A stretch of 64,000 nucleotides of DNA from Streptomyces lanatus (GCF_014655715.1 NZ_BNBM01000003.1:467686-531685), one strand, 5' to 3'; positions 30,433 through 38,776 are shown, counted from the first letter of the stretch. Made by a program: numbers and translations. The notes: generated by a model not told the origin, from the letters alone.

Positions 30433-32676
30433 GTGAAGCACCCCGACGACGACAACGAATTCTTCAACCGGCTGGAAGCCGAGATGGCCGCCGACTCCCG
30501 CCCCGACTCCGGGGGCGAAGTAGTCGACCTCGACAAGGCGCGGTCGGCCCGCGCGGAGTCGGCCGACCCGACCACCCGACCCGATGCCGACCGGTCGCCC
30601 GACTCCGGCACCCGCGAGTCGGGTGCCGAGTCGCCCGACCCGACCGCCCGCGTCATGGTCGACCAGTCCACCCCGACCGCGACCGGTCCGGGCTACCTCG
30701 GTCGGCTCGCCGCCGCCAAGCGGCGGGAGGTGGTCCCGCTGTGGCTGCGCTCGGTCGCGGAACTCAAGACCGCATCCGCGTGGGTGGCCCGCCACTACAC
30801 GCACGTGGCCGGGTACCACGCCCTGCGCGCCCCGGTGTACGCCCTGCGCCTGGCCATGCAGGCCCCGGCCGGCCTCGCCCGGTTCATGGGCGGCACGATG
30901 CGGTGGATGGCCGACCGCGAGGGCGAACCGGTCCGACTCGCCGCCGTGCGCCGCGAGGATGCTGCCGAGTACCTGAAGCTGTCGCGGCAGCGCGACGGCC
31001 GTGTCCGACTGCGCACCCTGGTGGCCGTGCTGGGCATGTTCGTCGGGTTGGGTGCCGCGCTCGCCCTGTACGTGCTCGCCCCCGACTGGCTGCAAGCCGT
31101 CTCCGTGAGCGCCCTGGTGCTGGCGTTCGGGGCCGCCGGACGCAAGGCCGATGATCCGGTCATCCACCGCGCGGTGGACGTCCCCCAGGCAACCAAGCTC
31201 ACCTCGGACATCGTCCTGCGCGCGCTCGGAGCCCTGGGCATTCCCGCGATCAACCAGGCGCAGGCCAAGGGGCGGGACGGGTTCGAGTTCACCGCCCCGA
31301 TCACCCGCGACGGCCCCGGCTGGCGGGCGGAGGGCAACCTCCCCTACGGCGTGACCGTCACCGACGTGATCGAGAGGCGCGAACGCCTCGCATCGGGTCT
31401 GCGCAGGCCGCTCGGGTGCGTGTGGCCGGAGGCCGTCTCCGACGAACACACCGGCCGCCTGGTGCTGTGGGTGGGTGACCAGGACCTGAAGTCCGCACCC
31501 AAGCCCGCATGGCCGCTGCTGAAGTCCGGCACGGTCGACCTGTTCAAGGCCATCCCGTACGGCACGGACCAGCGCGGACGCTGGGTCGCGGTCACGCTCA
31601 TGTTCATCGCCGGAGTGATCGGCGCCATCCCGCGCATGGGCAAGACCTTCCTCCTGCGGCTGCTGCTGCTCATCGCAGCCCTGGATCCGCGTGCTGAGCT
31701 GCACACCTACGACATGAAGGGCACCGGCGACCTCGATCCGGTCGGCGAGGCCGTCTCCCACCGGCACGGCGTCGGCGAGGAAGACGAGACGATCCAGTAC
31801 GCGCTCAACGACTTCCGCGCCCTGCGCGAGGAACTCAGGCGCCGTACGAAGGTGATCCGCTCGCTTCCCCGGGACATCTGCCCCGAGTCCAAGGTGACCA
31901 GCGAACTCGCGGACAAGCGCTCGCTGGGTCTGCACCCGATCGTGATCGGGGTGGATGAGTGCCAGGTGCTCTTCGAGCACCCCGAGCACGGCAAGGAGTT
32001 CGAGGAGATCGCCACCGACCTGGTCAAGCGCGGTCCCGCCACCGGCATCGTGCTGCTGCTGGCCACCCAGCGCCCGGACGCCAAGTCGCTGCCCACCGGC
32101 ATCAGCGCGAACGCCGGCGCCCGGTGGTGCCTGAAGGTCATGGGCCAGACCGAGAACGACATGGTGCTCGGCACGTCCGCGTACAAGCGCGGCGTGCGGG
32201 CGACCATGTTCGCCTGGGGTGACAAGGGCCTGCACTACTTCGTCGGCGAGGGCTCGGACGCCCGGATCGTCTCCGGGGCGTTCATCGACGCGCCCGGCGC
32301 CGTGGCCGTTGCCGCCCGCGCCCGGACCGTGCGTGAGCAGGCAGGACTGCTGTCCGGCTACGCGCTCGGGGAATCTCCCGAGGCCGTGACCGGTCCGTCC
32401 TACGACCTGCTCGCCGACGTCGCGGCCGTGGTGCCGGAGAAGGAAGAGCGAGTGTGGAACGAGCGGATCGCCGCCCGCCTTGCCGAACTGAGGCCGGATG
32501 TCTACGGCGGATGGAAGGGCGAGAACGTCACGTCTGCGCTCAAGCCGCACGGCATCAAGACGCGGGACGTCGCCGGCACGACGGACGACGGCACCCGCAC
32601 CACCCGGCGCGGCATCGCCCGCGCCGACCTCCTCAAGGCGATTGCGGAGCGTAACGAAAAGCCGGGCGCGGCATAG
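30433..32676 (+). CDS. TraB-type FtsK/SpoIIIE-like DNA translocase
   Basis: A 747-residue conjugal DNA translocase. The N-terminal 90 residues are acidic and disordered. Membrane helices lie near 195-240 (VRLRTLVAVLGMFVGLGAALALYVLAP and AVSVSALVLAFGAAG). The motor has Walker A AIPRMGKTF near 400, Walker B HPIVIGVDECQ near 510, and an LLLATQRPDAKSLPTGI motif. The C-terminal winged-helix region (about 680-740, IAARLAELRPDVYGGWKGEN) would read the transfer site in DNA. Streptomyces TraB moves duplex DNA between hyphae as a hexamer. GTG 30433 follows GGAAGGGACC. Repeats directly after its stop could be its target. Confidence 0.93.
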   Translation: MKHPDDDNEFFNRLEAEMAADSRPDSGGEVVDLDKARSARAESADPTTRPDADRSPDSGTRESGAESPDPTARVMVDQSTPTATGPGYLGRLAAAKRREVVPLWLRSVAELKTASAWVARHYTHVAGYHALRAPVYALRLAMQAPAGLARFMGGTMRWMADREGEPVRLAAVRREDAAEYLKLSRQRDGRVRLRTLVAVLGMFVGLGAALALYVLAPDWLQAVSVSALVLAFGAAGRKADDPVIHRAVDVPQATKLTSDIVLRALGALGIPAINQAQAKGRDGFEFTAPITRDGPGWRAEGNLPYGVTVTDVIERRERLASGLRRPLGCVWPEAVSDEHTGRLVLWVGDQDLKSAPKPAWPLLKSGTVDLFKAIPYGTDQRGRWVAVTLMFIAGVIGAIPRMGKTFLLRLLLLIAALDPRAELHTYDMKGTGDLDPVGEAVSHRHGVGEEDETIQYALNDFRALREELRRRTKVIRSLPRDICPESKVTSELADKRSLGLHPIVIGVDECQVLFEHPEHGKEFEEIATDLVKRGPATGIVLLLATQRPDAKSLPTGISANAGARWCLKVMGQTENDMVLGTSAYKRGVRATMFAWGDKGLHYFVGEGSDARIVSGAFIDAPGAVAVAARARTVREQAGLLSGYALGESPEAVTGPSYDLLADVAAVVPEKEERVWNERIAARLAELRPDVYGGWKGENVTSALKPHGIKTRDVAGTTDDGTRTTRRGIARADLLKAIAERNEKPGAA

Positions 32677-32685
32677 GTCCGGCAC

Positions 32686-32777
32686 GGTGCTACCGGTAGC
32701 ACCCACACCTGCTACCGGTAGCACCCCCGCTAGCACCCCAAACCAGCCCCCACCTGTGATCTAGCGGATAGCACCCC
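32686..32777 (+). repeat. GCTACCGGTAGCACC repeats after traB (clt candidate)
   Basis: A perfect 18-base palindrome GGTGCTACCGGTAGCACC (32686-32703), a second GCTACCGGTAGCACC (32711-32725), a shortened GCTAGCACCCC (32729-32739) and a degenerate GATAGCACCCC (32767-32777). All lie within 92 bases just after the traB stop. In pSVH1 the TraB target repeats also lie next to traB. Confidence 0.6.
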
Positions 32778-32817
32778 ACCTGCGGAAACCCCCGAGAACC
32801 TGCCCGGAGGGCACTCG

Positions 32818-33081
32818 ATGACCCCCATTCTCCTCGCTATCGCCTGCCTGACGTTCGTCACTCTTGGTTACGGCGGGCTGTGTGCTGCCTCGCCGTTCGG
32901 CAACTGCCGCAAGTGCCACGGCATGGGCCACAAGCTCAAGGCCGACCGCAAGGGACGGCTCAAGCGCGGCAAGGACTGCCGCCGCTGCCACGCGACTGGC
33001 AAGCGCATACGCGTCGGCCGCTGGCTCTACAACCGCTTCGCCCGCATCTACCGCGCGGGCACGCCCACCCCGAAGGGATAA
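32818..33081 (+). CDS. Small membrane protein with DnaJ-like zinc motif
   Basis: An 87-residue protein with an N-terminal membrane helix (ILLAIACLTFVTLGYGGLCA) followed by paired cysteine motifs, NCRKCHGMGHKLKADRKG then CRRCHATGKRI. These are like the CxxCxGxG zinc repeats of DnaJ, but with H for one residue. The C terminus is basic. It is a typical small AICE protein of the spread region. ATG 32818 follows a CCCGGAGGG ribosome region, and it is followed 3 bases after its stop by the next gene. Confidence 0.7.
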   Translation: MTPILLAIACLTFVTLGYGGLCAASPFGNCRKCHGMGHKLKADRKGRLKRGKDCRRCHATGKRIRVGRWLYNRFARIYRAGTPTPKG

Positions 33082-33084
33082 CCC

Positions 33085-33273
33085 GTGGTCGTCACCGTCT
33101 CCCTGGTCGCCCTGTTCGGCCTGGTCCTGTTCTTCCTGCTGCGCTCCAACACCCTCGGCTACGGCTCCGCGTTCACCGCCGCCGGGTTCGGCTTCTTCCT
33201 CGCCTCCACCGGCGCCGCCGAACCCATCAACGAACTCGCCGTCGCCGTCATTGACGCCATCGGCCAACTGTGA
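33085..33273 (+). CDS. Small two-helix membrane protein (Spd-like)
   Basis: A 62-residue hydrophobic protein, VVTVSLVALFGLVLFFLL then GSAFTAAGFGFFLAST, with two membrane helices and a short acidic C terminus (EPINELAVAVIDAIGQL). Size and position after traB match the spread (Spd) proteins of Streptomyces elements. GTG 33085 is 3 bases after the previous stop; the next gene begins 11 bases after its stop. Confidence 0.65.
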   Translation: MVVTVSLVALFGLVLFFLLRSNTLGYGSAFTAAGFGFFLASTGAAEPINELAVAVIDAIGQL

Positions 33274-33284
33274 GGAGTCCAGCC

Positions 33285-33890
33285 GTGAACGACCCCACCA
33301 CCGCCCGGCACTGGCTCGCCGCCGCGATGCCCAAGGCCGCACCCGCCATCGCCACCACCACCGTGCTCGCCCTCGCCCGGATCTGGAACGCCAACGGCGC
33401 CGAACACTCAGTCGGCAACGCCGCACTCATGGCCGCGCTCTCCCTCGGGGCCGCCGCCGCTGGCGTGGTCGCGGGCAACGCCACCGGCGACTCCGTCCTT
33501 GTCGGGACCGCGTTCGCCGCCTCCGGCGCCCTCGCCTTCGCCGGGGTCGCCGGATACTCAGACGGACTCCCGCTGCCCCTGCTGCTGTGGTCCCTCGCCA
33601 CCGCCGGCGCCTACGGGCTCGCCGCACGGTACTGGCGCACCGACCGCCGTGAAACCGTGGCGTACGAGCGGCAGACCAGCGAGCGGCGCGAGGAGTACGC
33701 CCACATCGAGCGCGTCGAAACCCTCCGCGCCACCACCGAAATCGAGGTGGCCCGAACCGGCGCCGCCTACGCCGAACAACTCGCCCAGGCACTCGTCACC
33801 CGCGCCGCGCTCCCCGGCTTCGACCCCACCGCTCTGGAACGCGCAGGACTGCCCGCGCTGCCCGCCGTCGACACCAGCAAGGAGCACTGA
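33285..33890 (+). CDS. Multi-helix membrane protein with coiled-coil tail (Spd-like)
   Basis: A 201-residue protein with about four hydrophobic segments in the first 120 residues: MPKAAPAIATTTVLALARI, NAALMAALSLGAAAAGVVAG, LVGTAFAASGALAFAGVAGY and LPLLLWSLATAGAYGLAA. A charged helical tail, ETVAYERQTSERREEYAHIE and TTEIEVARTGAAYAEQLAQAL, is probably a coiled coil. GTG 33285 has GAGGAG upstream. Its place in the traB operon suggests a role in intramycelial spread; no function is proven. Confidence 0.7.
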   Translation: MNDPTTARHWLAAAMPKAAPAIATTTVLALARIWNANGAEHSVGNAALMAALSLGAAAAGVVAGNATGDSVLVGTAFAASGALAFAGVAGYSDGLPLPLLLWSLATAGAYGLAARYWRTDRRETVAYERQTSERREEYAHIERVETLRATTEIEVARTGAAYAEQLAQALVTRAALPGFDPTALERAGLPALPAVDTSKEH

Positions 33891-33893
33891 GCC

Positions 33894-34346
33894 ATGTTCG
33901 AGATCCGTGTCATCTGCGACCCGGCCGACACCGACCGCGTCACCGACGCCCTGTTCCAGGTATTCACCGTCGGCCCCGTACGCCAGCGCCCCACACGCGA
34001 CGGCAAGCGGCTGCGCCTGTACGCCACGGCCGATCACCACACCAACGCCAACTCATGGCCCACCCCGGGAGACGCCTACGCGCTCGCCCCGAGCATCGTG
34101 AGCGAGATCGGATGGACCGCCCGCACGGCGGCCGACAGGCCGTTCGGGGCCCGGCTGCCGCGTGACTTCTGGCTCCGCAAAGCGGCGTTGCTGGACCGCA
34201 TCGCCCTGGAAGACGTAGGCGACGAGGCAGCCGAGGCGGCGGATCAGGCGGCGCACCGCCTGATGGACCTCGATGACATCCACGGCAGTTGCGAACCGCG
34301 CCACTACGTCCGTCAGCAATACGCCCACTGGATCAACAACCGGTAG
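33894..34346 (+). CDS. Hypothetical AICE protein
   Basis: A 150-residue soluble protein: MFEIRVICDPADTDRVTDAL, FQVFTVGPVRQRPTRDGKRL, then a helical C terminus WLRKAALLDRIALEDVGDEA and EPRHYVRQQYAHWINNR. The first 60 residues look like a small ferredoxin-like alpha/beta fold, but I do not recognise a family. ATG 33894 starts 3 bases after the preceding stop, so it belongs to the same operon. The gene ends 5 bases before the perfect leader hairpin of the replication operon. Confidence 0.65.
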   Translation: MFEIRVICDPADTDRVTDALFQVFTVGPVRQRPTRDGKRLRLYATADHHTNANSWPTPGDAYALAPSIVSEIGWTARTAADRPFGARLPRDFWLRKAALLDRIALEDVGDEAAEAADQAAHRLMDLDDIHGSCEPRHYVRQQYAHWINNR

Positions 34347-34351
34347 CAACG

Positions 34352-34406
34352 CCGCGGCGGCGGGACTCCCCAGCAAGGTCGCCCGCCGCCGCGGTTCTCC
34401 CTGCCC
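34352..34406 (+). promoter_or_regulatory. Conserved-loop hairpin in leader of replication operon
   Basis: A perfect 13-bp stem CCGCGGCGGCGGG (34352-34364) with complement 34382-34394, around the 17-base loop ACTCCCCAGCAAGGTCG, then TTCTCCCTGCCC. Loop and tail match 27598-27639, but the stem differs. The prim-pol ATG is 30 bases downstream. Confidence 0.65.
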
Positions 34407-34436
34407 ATCCGTAGACAGAACAGGAGAACCCCCAGC

Positions 34437-35336
34437 ATGCCGTACCCGGACGGCTCTGCCCAGCTCACCGCCGCGCTTGACGCAGCGTCGCGTGACTGGC
34501 GCGTCTTCCCCGTCATCCCCAGCCACAAGCGCCCGGCCGTCTCCGACTGGGAGACCCGCGCCACCACCGACAGGGAGCGCATCACCCGCGCGTGGTCCGT
34601 CGCCGCCTTCAACGTCGGCATCGCCACCGGCCCTTCCGGCCTGGTGGTCATCGACCTGGACAAGCCCAAGCACCCCGGGGACACCCCGCCGGCCGCTTGG
34701 GCCGAGCACGGCGTGACCAACGGCGCCGACGTGCTCGCAGTGCTCTGCGAGCGCCACGGCCAGCCCTTCCCCGCCGACACCTACACCGTGCGCACATGGA
34801 GCGGCGGTACCCACTTGTACTTCGCCGCCCCCGGGGGCGAGCCCTTGCGCAACACCGCGGGGGACAGCGCCCGCGGGCTGGGCTGGAAGGTCGACACCCG
34901 CGCGTGGGGCGGACTCGTGGTCGGCGCGGGCAGCACCTTCGCAGGACACCCGTACAAGGTCACCCGCAACGCCCCCGTGGCGCCCCTGCCGGGCTGGCTC
35001 GCTGAACTCCTGCGCCCGGCGCCGCTGCCCCCGCAGGCGCCCATCACGGTTGCCCTCACGGGCCAGGGGCGGCGCACAGCCTTCCTCCGCTCCGCCGTCA
35101 ACGGGGAAGTTGAGCGGGTCACCAACTCCGGCCCGCACGAGCACAACAACACGCTCTACATCGCCGCGGTCGCCCTCGGACAGCTCGTTGCCGGAGGCGA
35201 GTTGAGCGAAGCCGATGTCACCGACTGGCTCCTCACGGCCGCGCTCCAAGTCGGCCAGGGCGAGCGCGAGGCAGAGCGCACCATTGCCTCCGGTCTCCGG
35301 GCCGGAGCACGGCGCCCCCGGACGGTAGCGGCATGA
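34437..35336 (+). CDS. Prim-pol (bifunctional DNA primase/polymerase)
   Basis: A 299-residue protein of the prim-pol domain family. The metal-binding motif is IATGPSGLVVIDLDKPKHPG (DxD near residue 72), later SGGTHLYFAAPGG near 122 and LGWKVDTRAWGGLVVGAGS. The C-terminal 80 residues are helical. Prim-pol is the priming protein of one major AICE replication type, working with the adjacent AAA ATPase. ATG 34437 has AGGAGAACCCC upstream. It is the first gene of the operon prim-pol, ATPase, xis, int, each overlapping the next by four bases. Confidence 0.88.
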   Translation: MPYPDGSAQLTAALDAASRDWRVFPVIPSHKRPAVSDWETRATTDRERITRAWSVAAFNVGIATGPSGLVVIDLDKPKHPGDTPPAAWAEHGVTNGADVLAVLCERHGQPFPADTYTVRTWSGGTHLYFAAPGGEPLRNTAGDSARGLGWKVDTRAWGGLVVGAGSTFAGHPYKVTRNAPVAPLPGWLAELLRPAPLPPQAPITVALTGQGRRTAFLRSAVNGEVERVTNSGPHEHNNTLYIAAVALGQLVAGGELSEADVTDWLLTAALQVGQGEREAERTIASGLRAGARRPRTVAA

Positions 35337-36490
35337 GCGCCAATCCCATCCCGCCCCTGCACCTGTACTCCGTGCCCAGCGACCCCGAGACGGTCCCCAC
35401 GGCGCCGCCGAAACGGGAGCGCCCACGGACCGCTTGGACGGCCGATCAGCTCATGGCCGCCCACTTCCCCGAGCCGAAATGGGCCGTGCCCGGCATCCTC
35501 GCCGAGGGCGTCAGCGTGCTCGCCGGACCGCCAAAGGTCGGCAAGTCCTGGCTCTCCCTCGGGCTGGGCCTGTCGGTCGCGGCCGGAGCCAAGGCGTTCG
35601 ACTCCGTGCCCGTTCAGGGGGGACCGGTGCTCTACCTCGCCCTGGAAGACACCCCGCGCCGTCTCCAGACCCGCATGGGCAAGCTCCTCGGAGGTCAGCC
35701 AGCCCCCGGCGGGCTGACCCTGGTCACCGAATGCCCGCCCTTCCCCCAGGGCGGGACCGAGGCCATTGCCCAGTGGCTGGAGCGCAACCCCGACGCGCGC
35801 ATGGTCGTCATCGACGTGTTCGCCAAAATGCGTGGCCAGGCCCCGCAAGGGGTGTCGGCGTACGACGCGGACTATGTCGCCGTCGGCTACGCCAAGCGGC
35901 TCGCCGACCACTACAACGTGGCCGTCGTCCTGGTCCACCACGTGCGCAAGGCAGGCTCCGAGGACTTCCTGACCGAGGTCTCCGGCACCAACGGCATCGC
36001 CGGAGCCGCTGACGCCACGCTCGTACTGAAACGGGCCCGTGGGCAGGCGGACGGCATCCTGCACGTCACCGGCCGCGACGTGGACGAAGCCGAGTACGCC
36101 CTCAGCTTCCAACCCGCCTCCGGTGCCTGGCACCTGTTGGACGGACCGGTCTCCGACCACACCGTCAGCGACACCCGCGCGACGATCCTGCGCTACGTCC
36201 GCAACCACCCCGGCGCCAAACCCAAGGACATGGCGGGCGAGCTGCTGCAGGTCGACATCGACACGATCCGCCGCACCTGCAACCGCATGGCCGACGCCGG
36301 ACAGCTCACCAAGGACCCCGGCGGCCGGTACTACCCGGACACCGAGACCCGGACACAGGGCGACCAAGAGGTGTCCGCACTGTCCGGCTGTCCCGTTACC
36401 CCATCTGACCAGCACGAACACCCCGGACAGTCGGAATTGGAGCTGTCCGGCCTGTCCGGTGCGGACGAAGCCGAGGTGGAGGCGGAATGA
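35333..36490 (+). CDS. AAA_25/RepA-like replication ATPase
   Basis: A 385-residue RecA-fold ATPase. Walker A is AGPPKVGKSWLSLGLG near residue 65; VLYLALEDTPRRLQTRM near 100 fits this family, and Walker B is DARMVVIDVFAKM near 160. VVLVHHVRKA near 202 is the later sensor strand. After about 280 comes a winged-helix segment (TRATILRYVRNHPGAKPKDM then LLQVDIDTIRRTCNRMADAG), and a Ser/Glu-rich tail. It probably acts as replicative helicase. Its 3' coding region carries CTGTCCGG repeats like those upstream of the GntR gene. Confidence 0.87.
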   Translation: MSANPIPPLHLYSVPSDPETVPTAPPKRERPRTAWTADQLMAAHFPEPKWAVPGILAEGVSVLAGPPKVGKSWLSLGLGLSVAAGAKAFDSVPVQGGPVLYLALEDTPRRLQTRMGKLLGGQPAPGGLTLVTECPPFPQGGTEAIAQWLERNPDARMVVIDVFAKMRGQAPQGVSAYDADYVAVGYAKRLADHYNVAVVLVHHVRKAGSEDFLTEVSGTNGIAGAADATLVLKRARGQADGILHVTGRDVDEAEYALSFQPASGAWHLLDGPVSDHTVSDTRATILRYVRNHPGAKPKDMAGELLQVDIDTIRRTCNRMADAGQLTKDPGGRYYPDTETRTQGDQEVSALSGCPVTPSDQHEHPGQSELELSGLSGADEAEVEAE

Positions 36491-36681
36491 GCGCCCGTAC
36501 GCAGGACGAAAAGATGACCGTCAAAGAGGTCATCACCGACCTGAAGGTCGCCCCATCGACCTTCGCCCGGTGGCGCCAACTCGGCAAAGGGCCCCGCGCA
36601 ATCAAGCTCCCTAACGGCGACGTACGGATCCGGCGGTCGGAGTACGAACGTTGGCTTACAGAGCGGGAGGACGCTGCGTGA
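36487..36681 (+). CDS. xis: Excisionase (Xis), MerR-like HTH
   Basis: A 64-residue helix-turn-helix protein, MTVKEVITDLKVAPSTFARW then RQLGKGPRAIKLPNGDVRIR and RSEYERWLTERED, the standard small AICE excisionase form. It helps integrase excise the element. ATG 36487 overlaps the ATPase stop, and its stop overlaps the integrase start (GTGA). The gene's place immediately before int supports the call. Confidence 0.88.
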   Translation: MSARTQDEKMTVKEVITDLKVAPSTFARWRQLGKGPRAIKLPNGDVRIRRSEYERWLTEREDAA

Positions 36682-38132
36682 GCACGGATGACAACGCTCT
36701 CCGGCCGCACGGGGAGGCAAAGCCGGGGTACTCCCTCGATATCAGACTGTGGAAAGTCACGAAGGTCAATCGGAAAGCGCGTCCGTACCAACTGCGATGG
36801 GTCGTAGGCGGGAAGGTGAGTAGCGCGACGTTCGCCACCTCAGCACTCGCCGAAAACCGAAGCTCGGAATTGCGGCAGGCAATGCGCCGGGGCGAGGCTT
36901 TCGAGATTGCAAGTGGGCAGCCAGAGTCCGAAGTCCGCGCGGCAGCGGAAGCGGCGAAAACCTCAGAAGAAGAACCGCCGTTGCGGTGGTTCGAGTTCTG
37001 CCGCAAATACGTCGCCGGGCGGTGGCGTACGAGTGCAGCCAAGACCAGAGAGGGCATGGCGGATGGTCTTGCAGCCGTGACGCTCGCCATGGTCAAGCGC
37101 AGGGACGGCGTCCCTTCGGATGAGCAATTGCGGTTGGCCTTCCGGTGGGGGATTGTGCCTTCGAATGCGGGGGAGGATCCGCCGGCCGACCTCAAAGCCG
37201 CGTATGACTGGCTCACGACAACGGATCGTCCGGTGGGCGATGTGGCGGACGCTGAGGTGTTCGAGGACGTGCTTTACCGCCTCGGGTACAAGCTTGACGG
37301 CACCCCGGCGGCGGGCGACACGTACAGGCGTCGACGCCGGGCCCTGAACACCGCTCTCGAACACGCGGTGGTCGCGGGGGACCTCTCGGGGAACCCGCTT
37401 CAGCGGGCCCGCCGGAAGCACGTCGGCTCCAATGACGTGGTCGACCGGCGAGTCCTCGTGAACGCCCTGCAGGCCCGTCAGTTGCTCGCGGCAGTGTCCT
37501 ACGTCGGATCGTGGGATCGGTGCCGTGGGAGGCGTCTGGTGGCCTTCTATGCGGTCCTGTATTACGCGGGCCTGCGTCCGGCTGAGGCGGTCGGACTGAG
37601 GCGGTCTGACTGCCATCTCCCGGACGCAGGATGGGGCACGCTGACGCTGCGGGAGACGCGTCCCGTGTCAGGGAAGCAGTGGACCGATTCCGGGGAACGT
37701 CACGACCGGCGCGGGCTCAAGGCGCGGGAGGCCAAGAGCGACCGACCGGTGCCCATCCCGCCCGTCCTGGTGGCCATCCTGCGGGCGCACCTGGACACGT
37801 TCGGCACGGCCAAGGAAGGGCGCGTGTTCGGCAACGAGCGCGGGGGAGTGGTCGGCTCCTCTACCTACTGGCGGGTGTGGGAGGAAGCACGGGAATACGC
37901 GCTGCCACCCGAGCGGGTCAACTCGCCGCTGGCCGGGCGCCCGTATGACCTGCGGCACGCATGCATCACACGGTGGTTGAACGCCGGGGTTCCGATCGCT
38001 GAGGTGGCCCGGCGGGTCGGCAACTCTCCCGAGGTGATCCACCGGCGCTATCACGGCTGCATCGACGGCCACGAGGAAGCCGCCAACGCGAAGATCACGA
38101 AGGCGCTGGAAGAGGAAGGCGACACAACCTAA
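36678..38132 (+). CDS. int: Tyrosine site-specific integrase
   Basis: A 484-residue tyrosine recombinase. Box I arginine is in VLYYAGLRPAEAVGLRRSD (about residue 300). Box II is RPYDLRHACITRWLNAGV (about 425), followed by a VARRVGNSPEVIHRRYHGCI segment carrying the nucleophile tyrosine. A SAM-like N-terminal DNA-binding region lies near 90-270, and the internal charged segment EEEPPLRWFEFCRKYVAGRW is AICE-typical. GTG 36678 overlaps xis. It would recombine the 47-base att cores in tRNA-Arg(CCG). All catalytic residues are seen. Confidence 0.94.
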   Translation: MSTDDNALRPHGEAKPGYSLDIRLWKVTKVNRKARPYQLRWVVGGKVSSATFATSALAENRSSELRQAMRRGEAFEIASGQPESEVRAAAEAAKTSEEEPPLRWFEFCRKYVAGRWRTSAAKTREGMADGLAAVTLAMVKRRDGVPSDEQLRLAFRWGIVPSNAGEDPPADLKAAYDWLTTTDRPVGDVADAEVFEDVLYRLGYKLDGTPAAGDTYRRRRRALNTALEHAVVAGDLSGNPLQRARRKHVGSNDVVDRRVLVNALQARQLLAAVSYVGSWDRCRGRRLVAFYAVLYYAGLRPAEAVGLRRSDCHLPDAGWGTLTLRETRPVSGKQWTDSGERHDRRGLKAREAKSDRPVPIPPVLVAILRAHLDTFGTAKEGRVFGNERGGVVGSSTYWRVWEEAREYALPPERVNSPLAGRPYDLRHACITRWLNAGVPIAEVARRVGNSPEVIHRRYHGCIDGHEEAANAKITKALEEEGDTT

Positions 38133-38226
38133 GGATCTGTCCCGCAAGTACGGCTATCCCAAGATCGCTTACCGCCACCTCCTGAAGTACTCGGACGACT
38201 TCCCGGATAACTTCCCTGGCCAGTAG
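38131..38226 (+). other. Unrecognised short open segment after integrase
   Basis: A 31-codon frame, KDLSRKYGYPKIAYRHLLKY then SDDFPDNFPGQ and a stop, begins without a start codon directly at the integrase stop. Its composition is protein-like (Tyr/Asp/Pro balance unlike random high-GC DNA). It may be the C-terminal scrap of a lost HTH gene. Confidence 0.3.
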
Positions 38227-38278
38227 GGCCTGGCGAGAGCAGCCCCGTCCGGCTCCGCGTCCCGGCAGGATGATCGCC

Positions 38279-38776
38279 ATGGGATCGGAGATATGGGCGG
38301 GGCTGTTCGGTCTCGCGGGAACCTTGATCGGTGCGGCCGTCTCCACGGGGGCAGTCGTGTGGCAGCAGCGCCGGACAGCCCGCGACGCCGAGCGCACATA
38401 CCTGCTGGGCCTGGCCGAGGCGGCAGCTAACGAGTGCATCAGGCTGAGCTACGCGATCCACGCGCACTACAAGAAGGGCGTCGGAGATGAGCGAAGCCCA
38501 GATGGCCGGGAGTGGCACGCTGAGCTTCAGCGGATGAACCAAGCTTTGGAGGAGCAGGCGCTCAGGTTCCACGACAAGCAGATACGTGACCTCCTGGCCC
38601 GGATGCACGCTGAGATCCTTATCCGCGCCGAGTGGGTCGGAGACCCAGAGGGCTGGCCGCCGAGGTACATCCAGATCTGTGGAGACATCCGCCTGGTGAT
38701 GGGGACGGTCCTTCGTCGCCAGCCCTTCCCCACGGGGGTCTGGGAGAACTATCCCGACCCGTCATGGCACCCGTGA
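38279..38776 (+). CDS. Single-helix membrane protein, cargo at right end (1 of 2)
   Basis: A 165-residue protein with an N-terminal membrane helix, GSEIWAGLFGLAGTLIGAAV then STGAVVWQQRRTARDAERTY, and a soluble helical domain of about 130 residues (AEAAANECIRLSYAIHAHYK, RMNQALEEQALRFHDKQIRD). It shares with the next gene the pattern GLxGLAGxxIGA...QQRxxA...AERxxxxxY, so the pair are likely paralogues. ATG 38279 is preferred because AGGA lies 8 bases upstream; ATG 38270 has none. Function unknown. Confidence 0.7.
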   Translation: MGSEIWAGLFGLAGTLIGAAVSTGAVVWQQRRTARDAERTYLLGLAEAAANECIRLSYAIHAHYKKGVGDERSPDGREWHAELQRMNQALEEQALRFHDKQIRDLLARMHAEILIRAEWVGDPEGWPPRYIQICGDIRLVMGTVLRRQPFPTGVWENYPDPSWHP

